From positions 79,789,978 to 79,853,977 of the forward strand of contig OY294068.1 of NCBI GenBank assembly GCA_958510875.1: a stretch of DNA of 64,000 bases. The letters are read 5' to 3'. Shown here one piece after another: positions 40,895 through 51,483 of this stretch. Source of the DNA: Endomychus coccineus. Its lineage: Eukaryota; Arthropoda; Insecta; Coleoptera; Endomychidae. Position numbers and translations under genes: made by a program. The notes beneath the pieces are model-generated. The model did no database searches. It was not told the origin of the DNA and saw only the letters and a list, made by a program, of their open reading frames with translations. Numbering within the stretch: the first letter of the stretch is position 1; each line of letters opens with the position of its first letter.

Positions 40895-43473
40895 GGGGAG
40901 AGTAGGGATATTTGATCCCAGGGCTAGACTTGATCCCCCTTTGAATTTCGCGCCCGAATGATTTATGTTCGTTTAGTTGGCAGCATTGCTTGTAAAACAT
41001 CAGCTGCTACTAACCAATCCACATTTGATAGCTTTGCGACCGGTATGTTTGATAAGCTCTCAACCTTTGTGATTTCTTCGTATGAAATATTTTTTATGGT
41101 AAGTAGAATTCTTTTTACTGTTCACTCTCTATAAATGGGAACGACTTTTTCGGTTCATAGCGGTTTTATGTCATTTTGTAGGAGCATTTTAATATAAATT
41201 CAAATAGATTTTGAGGGTTATGTTTTTTCATATTGCCTTTTCAAAGATCGAGTGTATTGTCGGGAGAGTTGATCCTACCTTCTCGAGGGAGACATGATCC
41301 TGGGATCAAGTCTCCCTTATTGTGTTCCACTTGTTAGGATATATTTTGGCGTACTATGTTCTCCATGCATTTCGTCTTAATTATGGTTTACCACTGATGA
41401 AATTTCGAGAACTTGCCTATGAGTTTGCTAAGGCAAATCACAAGAAGACTCCTTCCTCATGGGAAGTGAAGAAAATAGCAGGCCAGGATTGGGCAAGAGG
41501 CTTCATGAATAGGAACAGCAGTCTGTCTCTCCGAAGTCCTGAGCCGACCAGCCTAGCTCGTAGCACAGCATTCAATAAACACACGGTGAACACCTTTTTT
41601 ATTTTAATAAATTGAAAGTTGCAGTTGAGAAGCATGGGTTCACACATGAAAAAATTTGGAACCTCGATGAAACAGGAGTGACGACTGTTCATAAGCCTTC
41701 GAAAATTATAGTCCAGAAAGGCGTTAAACAGGTAGCAAAAGTGACATCAGGCGAGAGGGGGCAGCTTGTAAAAATTTGTTCTGCGGTAAATGCCTGTGGC
41801 AATCATGTTCCCCCCTTCCTCATTTTACCACGAGTAAACTGGCAAGACCGCATGCTCCAAGGTGCACCACCAGGCTCTGCAGGTGCTACCTACTCATCCG
41901 GTTGGATGACTAAGGAAAATTTTCTGCAGTACCTTGAACACTTTCAGAAGCATTCCAACTGCAGTTTGGCTAACAAGCATCTACTTATTTTCGACAATCA
42001 CGATAGCCACGTGAATATTGAGGTCATAGATTTTGCCCGAGCCAACGGTTTGGTCCTGCTAACTCTGCCGCAACATACGTCACATAAGTTGCAGCCGCTG
42101 GATCGGACTGTTTTCGGACCGCTAAAACTTACTACAACTCTGCTGCATCTGACTGGATGACCAATCATCCAGGGAAAAATTCATCGATTTATGATATCGC
42201 AGGCCTCCTTGGGCAAGCTTATCCCAAGGCTTTTTCACCGGCGAACATTCTGAGTGGCTTCCGAGTATCTGGGATTTCCCCATTCAACTGCGATATCTTC
42301 ACTGAGGATGAGTTCTGCACGAGTTTGGTGACCGACAGGCCCAACGCCATGGCAGAAACCCTTGATCCTGTGATTGAAGATTTGCCTCCAGCACCGTCAT
42401 TGTGTTCTCAGGCCGGGCCGTTTGGTCAGTCCCATCAGACGTCAAAGCTTATCTCTTCGATGGAAGTTAGACCATTTCTCAAGGCTCCTCCGAGGGTCGA
42501 CAATCTAATGAAAGGCCGCAAGCGAGGTAGGTGTAGGATTTTAACGGAAACACCTGAGAAAATCGAGCTGAAAGCGGAGAGTTATAAAGAGGCGTCAAGG
42601 GTCAAGGAAAATTTTACAAAAACAACAGAGAATTTGGAGACGAGAAAACTCAAGAAGAAGAAACAAGAAGAGAAGCCAAAAAGAGACAGTTCAGAAGATG
42701 AAGATGTTTGGGAGGCTAGCGACGACAGCTTAGATGACATTGATCCGTTTGCAGAGGATGAAACTTCTGAAGTGGAAGAGGACGACTTCTTTGAGGTGTG
42801 CAATCCAAAATTGGATGACTTTGTGTTTGTCGAGTTTGACGGAAAGAAAGGAAAGACTTATTTTGTGGGAAAAGTGACCGAAGTTGACTCATCTACCTCC
42901 GAGATATTTGTGAAGTTTTTAAGTATAAAAAAGGCGCACTTTCACTTTCCAGCAACTAAAGACGAGGGACTAGTACTAAGGAAGAGTGTCAAAAAAGTTC
43001 TGCCAGTACCTTATGTCAGACGTGGACATTACAATTTCAAAATAAAATTTCCCAATGTGTGCATTGGTTAAACATTTTTCTTTGTATAATTTTGTTTGGT
43101 ATTAATTTGGTACTAATTTGTGAATTTCAATTTCCTGAACAAAATCACTTCACAAAACAAATTTTTAGTGGAAAATTAATTTAAAAAAAATCACAATAGG
43201 GAGACATTACAAAATTCACAGTAGGGATCAACTCTACCAACAACAGGGAACAAGTCTCCCTGAGGGGGGGGGGACACTTGATCCCTACAACAATATGCCT
43301 GATAAAAGCAGTTTGCTCGGTAGATAAGAAATATTTCACAGGCAAATGACTGTTAATCTTTGTGCTAAGGTTGCTAAAGTAAAATGGAGTTCAAGGAAAA
43401 GAAAAATATGTCTTTCAATAACAAAACTAGATTTAGAAAACATAAAAAGGGATCAAGAATCCCTACTCTCCCC
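40895..43473 (+). mobile_element. Pogo/Tigger-like DNA transposon, copy 3
   Basis: TA duplications lie at 40893-40894 and 43474-43475. The ends are inverted: GGGGAGAGTAGGGATATTTG at the left and GGGGAGAGTAGGGATTCTTG at the right. The motifs TTGATCCC, GATCAAGTCTCCC and GGGAGACA recur inside (about 40925, 41260-41325, 43198-43290). At 2.6 kb with three long frames it is the best preserved of the three pogo-like copies. Confidence 0.9.
41322..43071 (+). pseudogene. Pogo-like transposase with Tudor/BAH-like C-terminal domain, nearly intact
   Basis: Three overlapping frames (41322-41615, 41612-42160, 42157-43071) follow one another with single shifts. The first covers a CENP-B-type DNA-binding part (NYGLPLMKFRELAYEFAKAN, then RGFMNRNSSLSLRSPEPTS). 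The second holds the DDE core with all three acids: WNLDETGVTTV, LLIFDNHDSHV and KLQPLDRTVFGPLK. The third has FRVSGISPFNCDIFTEDEF, a long Lys then Asp/Glu-rich linker, and a compact end domain (KLDDFVFVEF, TYFVGKVTEV, FHFPATKDEGLV, VPYVRRGHYNF). The psq helix-turn-helix at the N-terminus is not visible and may lie on an upstream exon: an ATGGTAAGTAG near 41096 could be a donor, with an acceptor TTGTTAG at about 41337. Confidence 0.85.
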
Positions 43474-43475
43474 TA

Positions 43476-44256
43476 TCCTTAACAATGAATATCACTGAGA
43501 TAGATAAGACCATATATTTCCATATTTATATTTGATCTACATTGTAATCTATATGTAGAGATAATTCAACAATTTGTAAATTTATGCCCATATTCAGTAA
43601 AGAAAAACTCTATAACACCCAAGAGCTCTCAAAGATTTTTTTTAGAATTTGTTTCACCAATCCTTCTAGTTTTTTTATGTTGCACAGATTATCTGCGATT
43701 TTTTGCGTTTTGGGATTTTTTTTCAAACACTGTGCAGGGTGATTCATTTATTACTTTCTTTTTGAAAAAAAAAAGAAAAGCACATATCGTGAATAGAGAT
43801 TGGGAATTTTTATTGGAAATCTTTCACAATTGTTAAATCTTTTACTTTAGATGTGAAAACGATATCATTCATACGGCCACTATCACTCTGTTTACAGGCC
43901 TGTATCCGAAAGTCGAAATTTTCGATGACTTTTCCCAATAAAAAAGAATTAACTTCTCCAATTTCTAAACAAATGTTGTTCTTCAGGTATTGAATTGCAT
44001 TTTTCTATAGATGAAATTCGACAATTTTGCGAATTCTGGACTTTCGTTTAAGTTTTCGTAGTAAGTTTGGGTGATTGAAATGAGTTGTAAATAGCGCTAT
44101 CCATGCATACAATTGTTTTATCATTACTTGACATTTGTCAAAAAGTCATTAAAAGTGTGTTTTATTAGATAATTTAATAATCTAAAGGAAATAAAAATAC
44201 ACTTAACAGATGGCCCACTCTTTAGTTCGAATTACAAGAAGACAATTTTTTCAAGA
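43476..44256. other. No gene seen
   Basis: AT-rich sequence between pogo copy 3 and the following transposase fragment. It may be the leader of that element. I could not identify its terminal repeat. Confidence 0.4.
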
Positions 44257-45071
44257 GTGGTTGAAATTTCCGAAAAAAATCGCAATGAAAAGTTATTAAA
44301 TTACATTCTTGCATCTCCTCACGTTGCCAATCCAGACGACGTTGTAATAGGACCTTTGAAGGACAGTATCGCTCATGTTTCTGATGAAATTTTGGAAAGG
44401 TGGATAAAATGTCACCGAAAACATGATGTTTTTATGAATAAATACTCAAGTTGGCTTGATTCAGATGACTTCGAATTCAATATCTCACTGCAACATATCC
44501 AACATACTTCTCAACGTCCAGGACGCCCTGAAAAAAGTTTCACAGTTTCCAGTGAGAAAACAAAAAAAGGAAAATCAGTGATTTACTGGAGGTGGACTGT
44601 GAAAAATTGGCCTACGCAGCACAGCTCTCGCTTTATGCTTCTGGTAAGAGTGTTGCTTCAAAAGTCATAGAAGAGGCTATGTGTCAATAGCGTTCTTCTT
44701 CAAGAAAATGGACCTCTCCAAACATCAGATGCTTTTCCCCTGAAGAAGCTTTGGCCTTGTTTATCGACTGCAAATTAACGAAAGCTTCTTATTGTTTGTT
44801 GAGACAAAAAACGAAAGAAGTTGGTCATGATTTATATCCTCCATACTACAGATTACAACAAGCCGAAAAAGCTTGTATTCCGGAAGAAATTACAACTACC
44901 GAATGTGACGCTGAATTGCCATTGCAGGCATTACTAAATTTAACAGTTCAACGGCTATGTGAATTACGATATCCCGTATTGAAGCAACTCGTTGACATGG
45001 GAGCTTATGACTACAACTTGTATAGTAAATGCCATGACAAACGCTATATTATTGTTCATGATAAATGTTAG
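44257..45071 (+). pseudogene. Transposase fragment, tentatively Transib-like
   Basis: The first frame (44257-44670) reads ILASPHVANPDDVVIGPLKD, then KCHRKHDVFMNKYSSWLDSD and RPGRPEKSFTVSSEKTKK. After a shift, LAYAAQLSLYASGKS and a stop, it continues with FSPEEALALFIDCKLTKASY, GHDLYPPYYRLQQAEKACIP and AELPLQALLNLTVQRLCELR. The order GRP(x)KSF, EEALALF, YPxYxxxxxAKxxCxP and AEVPLQALLNxT is one I associate with insect DNA-transposon proteins and, less surely, with Transib. No catalytic residue is covered. It is decayed and lacks its C-terminal half. Confidence 0.4.
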
Positions 45072-45253
45072 TTATTAAAAATAGTTTGTTTATCACGCTA
45101 AAAATTCAAAATTGATCTTTACACATAACACAAAATCTTAGTAGAAACTTAAAAGACGAATGCGAAATTGAAGAATTGATTTTTCTGAAATCTAACAAAA
45201 AGTATATGACATTCTACAAAACTCATATGCGATACTCGTCGTTCGCAATTCTC

Positions 45254-45499
45254 CAGGAACACACTCACATAAGACATAATATATTTCACAGATACGGAAC
45301 CCGTATGAATGATAATATTCACATATCATTTTCACGTTTATCGGTTGGACAGAATTGTCATATTTATCAAGGTATTATCTGCTATAATTATTTTGTGAAT
45401 AAATATGGCAATCGTCTATTGAAAATATTTGAAAATTCACTATACACATATTTAATAAGACATGCATTCTACTCCGTTACGGAGTACCTCAGTACCTAA
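45254..45499 (+). pseudogene. Jockey-type LINE ORF2, C-terminal end
   Basis: The frame reads QEHTHIRHNIFHRYGTRMND, HISFSRLSVGQNCHIYQGII, CYNYFVNKYGN and FYSVTEYLST before a TAA at 45499. The H..YGTR, RLSxGQ and final FYSVTEYL blocks are the normal C-terminus of jockey-clade ORF2. It aligns in phase with the LINE text that stopped at NIENQ (21069), with the usual spacing of about 11 residues to the H-R-Y-G-T-R box. It is therefore probably the third part of the same LINE. Confidence 0.65.
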
Positions 45500-46019
45500 T
45501 TTCCAGTTTATATTGTTTTATAATTCGTGCACTAATACTTATGCATTCCAAATTGAATGTTTTTTAATTCGTGTTGTAATGTTTTTATTTAATTGTGTAA
45601 ATGTTTCAAGATGATTATCTATATACTTTGTGCTTAATAATTAATATATGTATTCAATTCCAAATAGAATTGATTCTCAACTGTTTGATTGTCTATATCA
45701 CCGACAACAATAACTGCTCGGGTGAAATATTGTCGAGAGATGGTTACTAGTGCTTTCACTTCAATGCGACATCTCTGTCGACAATTGGAGGGCCAGGAAT
45801 TATAGTACAGGTTAGTCTTTTTAGGTTTGTTTTTAATTGAGTTGAAGTAATAAAGCTGATAAGAATAGATATTATTCATTGAACTGTGTTAAGGGTTGAG
45901 AAGATTCAATTTTTATATTGTTATTTTTTCAATTAGGCTTTGGTAAAATCAATTTATTTATTTCTTTTTAATGTTTCTATGATGATAAAACGTCAACAAT
46001 TTTAATAAGATTTATGTTC
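45500..46019. other. No gene seen; probable LINE 3' untranslated region and flank
   Basis: AT-rich with no recognisable coding text on either strand. Confidence 0.45.
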
Positions 46020-46405
46020 AATTTTAGATTGATGAATCGAAATTCTAAAAACGAAAGTACCTATAATCGTGGACGAATTATAGAGGGTCATTGGGTTTTG
46101 GGAATGATCACTCAAAACTCGGAAGAGTTGTTTTGAAATAAAAGAGATGCTGCTAATCTTGTGGAAATTATTAAAGATCATGTGGAAGTGGGATCTATCA
46201 TTCATACGGAGCTTATAGTGGACTTTTTAATCATGGTTATATTCATCATACAGTAAATCACTTAGAGGATAGAATCTCCATGGAATGCAGCGAAAAGGTA
46301 TTTTAGAGGACAGCATGTTCCTGAAGATGATTTTGCAGATAAACTTTGTGGATATCTTTGGAGGCGTTATTGTAGGAAACATAGGTTGAATCCAACGGTT
46401 GAACT
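46020..46405 (+). pseudogene. Merlin-like (IS1595-type) transposase remnant
   Basis: Across several frames the sequence reads IDESKF, RKY, NRGRIIEGHWVLGMITQNSE, NLVEIIKDHVEVGSIIHT and GYIHHTVNH, then NAAKRYFRGQHVPEDDFADK, LWRRYCRKHRLNP. The IDESKF..RKYNRGR start with its Asp, the HVExGSxIHTD-like box and the GYxHxTVNHS block define the DDE_Tnp_IS1595/Merlin family. At least four frameshifts and stops destroy it. No TIR was identified. Confidence 0.65.
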
Positions 46406-46424
46406 ATTACATTCCATCCTGGAA

Positions 46425-46680
46425 CAGATCCCTCCTCACCTGAGTCATATGGACCAATATCACTACTGGATGTAATAGGGAAAATATTCGAAAAAATCAT
46501 CACAACCCGCCTAGTCTTACCTGGAAGCGAACCAATTCCTCCCCGACATTTAACACGGTTTTAGAGAAGCTCATTCCACACAAGATTCAATTATAAAACG
46601 CCACGAGATCAATAAACCAGAGCCATTGCACTCTAGTCGTGTTTCTTGATCTAGATATCAAACGATAGTCTGACACGCGG
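46425..46680 (+). pseudogene. LINE reverse transcriptase fragment
   Basis: One frame shows ESYGPISLLDVIGKIFEKII, then RLVLPGSEPIPPRH and HSTQDSI, the fingers-domain blocks (YRPISLL, GKxxEKII, STxDAI) of jockey-like reverse transcriptases. It stops near 46680 without reaching the catalytic boxes. Confidence 0.55.
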
Positions 46681-46879
46681 GACTAATCCACAAACTAAAC
46701 TTCCTTCAAATACCTTCTCACTTCACGTAACTAATACTTTCTTAGTTTCGTGATCGTTCCATAACAGTGAAGGTTAAGAATTTCTGCTCCGAATCCTTTT
46801 ACCCCCTCAGCTGGGGTACCCCAAGAAATGTAATGAATTATTGATACCATTTTAGCCAAATTAAAAAGGGCGCAACTTA

Positions 46880-47310
46880 AAGACGAATATTTAAGAAAAC
46901 TAAGTAGTCAGTGCATGATGGCAGTATTAATGGTTATGTGATTAAAAATAATTTGCTGTATAAAATCACAGATGCTGAACCATTGCTACTTGAATGCAAG
47001 AAGACTCAAGTAGTAACACGCGCCCACGAGTGCGGTCATTTTGGTATTGTGAAAACTGAAGTATTAGTGAAAGAAGACTTTTGGTATAAAGGTACGCATG
47101 AGAAAGTGTCTACCAAAAATTAATATTGTTACATATTAGTTGTCGCTTCAAGTTCGTATGGTTGTATGCAACTCGTTCCACCGACACTGCAGGAGTATTA
47201 AACCAGTTACAAAAGCAATCATCAACATTCGAGAATCCGAGGAGAATTATTAGTGACCGGGCAATGTTTTCGTTGTGTTGTGCGCGTTTCGACAACTGAT
47301 TTTATTTTAT
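46880..47310 (+). pseudogene. Ty3/gypsy integrase remnant
   Basis: The first frame reads NGYVIKNNLLYKIT, then RAHECGHFGIVKTEVLVKED and FWYKGTHEKV, the zinc-binding start of a gypsy integrase (the CxxC half is lost). After shifts, LYATRSTDTAGVLNQLQKQ and NPRRIISDRAMF give part of the rve core with its second Asp (ISDR). The decay is too strong for a product. Confidence 0.6.
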
Positions 47311-48594
47311 TCTAAGAGACATATTTGCCAGGATGCTACTGAGTTAAGTTATAGTTAGGCTAGTCACATATAATTTTTAAACGCTCCCTTCCAGAAATGT
47401 TGCAAACTGCTTAATCCCTCGATATCTGTTGTTTTTGATCTTTCATGAGGGCGGCTAGAGAGGTAGTTCTAACTTAAGTATCGAAGGACTTCGATCGCAG
47501 TAAATTCGCTTCTTTATTTATATATATATTCTTTTATTATTCAATAGAACATTTAACTTTACGTGAATTTATTTTATGCCATTCTCTATACATATATATG
47601 TATGTACATATGTAGTATATACAAATGACTTACCTGATTATCGGCTGAGAAGTTCTGGAAAAGTTTGCTGATGACAGGTCGATTAAACTTTCAGTTTCTC
47701 CGTCTGATGCACTTGACGTGAGTGTTTTTGAAACTCAGCTCTACCAATAATAGAGAATTTGTATTAGAGAAAGAGAAAAATTCTAAATGTATTGTGATAT
47801 TACCCACTAAGAAATCCAGTGATGAAATCTTGAAGTGTATCTGTATATCAATTTAATATCTTATTCTCAATTAATTATGAACTTCAACTATTGCTATTGT
47901 CGCACATACTTTGCTATTCATATTCATATTGTGCTATTTATTCTGACATGTTCACCCACTTTGTTGGTATTTAAAAAGCTTATTGAAAGACCGTTCGAGT
48001 AATGAAATAATACACAGGACGTTCCATTGATAATAAGAAAGTTATGCGTGTTTTTCTGTTTTGGTTCACTCTGTATACTTTGCACATTTTCGAGAAATTT
48101 CTGATAATGAGTACTATTTTTAACCATATTAAAAACTGTTCGCGTTAGAGTCGCGATTTTATCTCGTTCAGTAAACACAGAGTGACTTTTTTAAGTACAG
48201 CTCTTTCAACTCCAAACTGTCTGATAATTCGGAAACCGTCAACAAGAGACCCATGGTATGTCATATCATTTTTCTCAGATTGATGAGAGCTTTCGAAATA
48301 ACGATCAGATTATAGGACGTTCCATTGAAAAAACATAAGTTTGGTGTATTACTTAATAAAGACCAGCCTGTATATGAATGCAAATATTTTCCAATTATGT
48401 TCTGCTTATGTATTTATTCCATAAAAAACACTTCGCAATATCTGAAATAGCAATGGAGCCATTGGACTTTTTCGGGACTCTGGGTCATCCTGTATGTGTC
48501 TGAGAAGTTTGGTTGCGAGAAAGAGGAGTGCGCCCGACGGAATTCATTCATACTGCGTAAGGCAATGGGGGCTTCCGTTGGCCTACCCTTCGTC
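47311..48594. other. No gene seen
   Basis: AT-rich, with a short TATATA run near 47520 and 47590. The strings GGACGTTCCATTGA (around 48018 and 48316) and related text recur, so part of it may be an unrecognised repeat. Confidence 0.4.
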
Positions 48595-48931
48595 AATACT
48601 ATAGTATAACAAATCCATTGCGAATGGTATTTTTCCTGACAAGTGGAAGGATGCTGTTAGCACACCAATATATAAGTCAGGTGATAAATACCTTGTTAAA
48701 AGTTACAAATTAGTTTCAGTAACATCTGTGTTTGGTAAGGTACTGGAGTCATTCGTGAATACCATGCTGCATATAAAATCATATTTAAAAACGTGCAACA
48801 CGGTTTTATGACAAATAAATGTAGTTAATAACTGTAGAATATACTAGTTACGTCTGTAACACTGTTAATAAAAGAGTTTAAGTTGATGCTGTTTACCAAT
48901 TTTAGTAAAGCATTTGATGGGGTTAATATAC
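48595..48931 (+). pseudogene. LINE reverse transcriptase fragment
   Basis: The frame reads KSIANGIFPDKWKDAVSTPI, YKSGDKYLVKSYKLVSVTSV, FGKVLESFVNTMLH and later NFSKAFDGVNIL, the fingers and motif A region of a LINE RT with frameshifts. It is cut at 48931 by the first long LTR-like block (TGTAACG). Confidence 0.65.
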
Positions 48932-50889
48932 TGTAACGAAACTTAAAATTTGATATATCATTTATTTTAGATCAGGCAGTAAATACAAATATTACACGTA
49001 AACTCCGGTTAAACAGTTATTTCCACAGATATGTGTGAACTCCGAATGTGCATTCCGTGATAGTCACTTTTCTAAATCTCCGTAATTTTGAATAAGTGTA
49101 ATTATTTCAATAAATGAATCACACATAGTGCATTCATTCCCGCTTGCAAAATTTGCATTCATTCCAACTTATGTTACAAAAACGGGGATCTGGTAAAATA
49201 ACTCATCAAAGTTTGAACAACCTTATGTGTAAAAGCTGCGTACAATCGAAAAACTCCAATAACATTTGTTTCCTGCGCCTCGCCGTGGAGAAGCTACCGG
49301 AGGATCATGAGCGCGAATTCTAGATCTAAAAAGTAGCGTCACTTTCAAGCATTTTTCGGGACATAAACAAAAAGGGTCACGGCACAAAATATTGAATTGG
49401 TGGAACGGACTTGACCAGAACCTCGGAAACATATAAAAACAGACAAAATATCGGGATTATTGATTATTATTAATTATTCAGAACCGAAATTTGAAGTCAG
49501 TTAATACTACCGTTATATTATTATTGATTATTAATCAAAATCAGAGTCAGAATTGTTCAAAAAGTTAGTTGATTGAAATTAAGAATTTGAATTGTGCCAC
49601 TCTAAAAGAGTTAATAATAGTGTTCCGTGTTAGTGAATTTTCCATAAGGTAAATGATAGCTTAATATTTATTTTCTGGCATTACGATATATTGATTTCCG
49701 TGGTTTGAGATTGATAACGTTTGTATGATAACTGAGATCCGTTGCTTTCAGTAAATTAGATGGTTATATGTGAGTTTATTTCGTCATAGGTCTGACCGCG
49801 CACGATTTGAATCTGCACGTGAATTGAAATATTCAAGTAATTGTACGGTGTGTACAGAGTGTGTATGTTTGAACGACAGGGGCGTCTTTGATATATTTGT
49901 GCACGCTGTGTCAATCCCGGAAGTATAAGTATATCCTAGGCGGACAAACCGCCAACTGCTTGTGCACGCTGTGTCAATCCCGAAAGTATAAGCTGGGGTG
50001 GTTGTGTGTTTGATAATCGTATTAACCTTTTATCCGAATGTGAAGCCCCGGCCATGGGTGTAGGGGTTATTGCAGATACGATAGTTGCGGTTTGAGCACG
50101 CTGTGTCAATCCCTAATTGTCTAGAATCTGAATGTGTAAGGTGTATGAAATCTAACACTGTCATACAATTACCGGGCACTCGTTTATAGGTAGTATAAGG
50201 GAGGGTGACATGACTGAATAAACTCAATCGAATTAATTATCAGAATATACCGTAAAAATCTGATATCGTGCAATCGCAAATCTGGTACAGGCCAATATTT
50301 TCCGGTACGACCGAAAATTAACCGTTTGATATATCGTAGTGTGTTACCAACATTTCAAGTGATAATGCTAACTGAATAATTACCGTACACCTCTTATTAC
50401 TCTAGGACCTGCTTGATTTGTGTTTTCCGTAAATTGTAAATTGATAAATGTAAATCATCTATCAGCCGATTCCGTACCGTTGAATAGAAATTAAAGACCG
50501 AACATATCGTATAAATAGATATGTTGTAACAGTTTTCTTATACCGATTGAGCTTCTTTACATTTTCCACCTGGGTGGATTTTTGAGTCATATACCGTTCA
50601 ATTGCATCCATTAATTATTCTGAACGTGTATTTTTCAATTATTATTTATTTTAATATTTGGAATTCCCTGTTTTATTCAGTTATTTCTGCTCCACCTTTG
50701 GTTATAACCAAGTATCAATTGTAATTAAAGCCTGCAATTTTGATACTGTTTTTCTTCCCTAATGGGCCCTGGTTATACTTCACTGTAGCTACCCTAGGGA
50801 AAAGGATATCGATAGATAGCATAGTGACAAGCCTTGTGGTGAGGACCCTAGCAGAAGTCCTCAAAAAGAAGTAAACCTATAGAAAAAAC
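48932..50889 (+). mobile_element. LTR-like block 1 of an LTR retrotransposon
   Basis: It starts TGTAACGAAACTTAAAAT and ends just before TGGCGCCCGA (50890-50899), a primer-binding-site-like string whose first 10 bases agree with a tRNA-Lys-type primer complement. A TATAAAA lies at 49433. The block shares its start, a TATA region with GACTTGACC..GAACCTCG, and its last 180 bp with block 2, but they are different families or subfamilies. Three modules of ACGCTGTGTCAATCCC lie at about 49905, 49967 and 50098. No gag or pol follows, so only the 5' LTR and leader survive. Confidence 0.6.
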
Positions 50890-51029
50890 TGGCGCCCGAG
50901 GAATCGAAGTTTACCGCATTAAGCAGTTTACCGCAAAAGGGAAAAGGAACGTCATAATACAACTGCTTCTTAGGAAACTCCCTCATTCCTCATATAAACG
51001 CCAGTCAATAAAATGAATAGGGAGACAGT

Positions 51030-51483
51030 TTAGGAGTGAAGGTACACTCATGAGACTTTATTTTGCCTATGTGAGATCCCATTTGGAGTATTGTTCTTCT
51101 GCCTGGTCACCTTACTTTACGACGAATTCTAATGGAATTGAATCTGCGCAGCGAAGATTTACAGTATATTTATATTTTACGAGATTTTGAGTATATCCGA
51201 TGCATGGAACATACAACAAACGGTTATCCTTATTTCATTTACAATCATTATGTGATAGGAGGAAGCTGATATCAGATTTAGTTTTTCTGTTTAAGGTCGT
51301 ACATAATATAGTGGACAGAAATGTTATTTCTCTTTTGAACTTAAAGAGTTCGAATGAAAGGTTCGATAAATTTTAGCCACAGTGCGGTTGGAATCAACAG
51401 CCTGGTTTAAATGTAACAGTGGATATATTTGATGATCGTATTGTCGCATTTAGGAGGGAAATTATGGAAGAATTTTTGCGGTG
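51030..51483 (+). pseudogene. LINE ORF2, C-terminal fragment
   Basis: The frame reads LYFAYVRSHLEYCSSAWSPY, NGIESAQRRFTVYLYFTRF and LQSLCDRRKLISDLVFLFKV, then VDIFDDRIVAFRREIMEEFL to a stop near 51483. These are the final blocks (LVRSxLEYxSxVWxP, ESVQRRF, L..RR...D..F.FK) of jockey-like ORF2. An AATAAAA follows at about 51712. Confidence 0.65.

Larger units (their letters stand above)
21070..45253. mobile_element. Inferred Harbinger element holding later insertions
   Basis: The LINE frame that stops at NIENQ (CAG at 21067-21069) picks up at 45254 (CAG at 45254-45256) as QEHTHIRHN without gap or overlap. CAG fits the 3-bp CWG duplication of PIF/Harbinger elements. Inside are a Harbinger-type Myb-like gene (+, 21339) and a Harbinger transposase C-terminus (-, 40453-40715) in convergent order, as expected for this superfamily. 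The left end reads GGGGTCAATTCTTGAATC. I could not find a matching inverted end at 45253, which is the main weakness of this reading; a later deletion at the right end is possible. Confidence 0.4.

Noticed and set aside
21070..45253. Matching TIR at the right end of the inferred Harbinger block
   Set aside because: GAGAATTGCGAACGAC at the right does not align convincingly with GGGGTCAATTCTTGAATC at the left; kept as a stated weakness.
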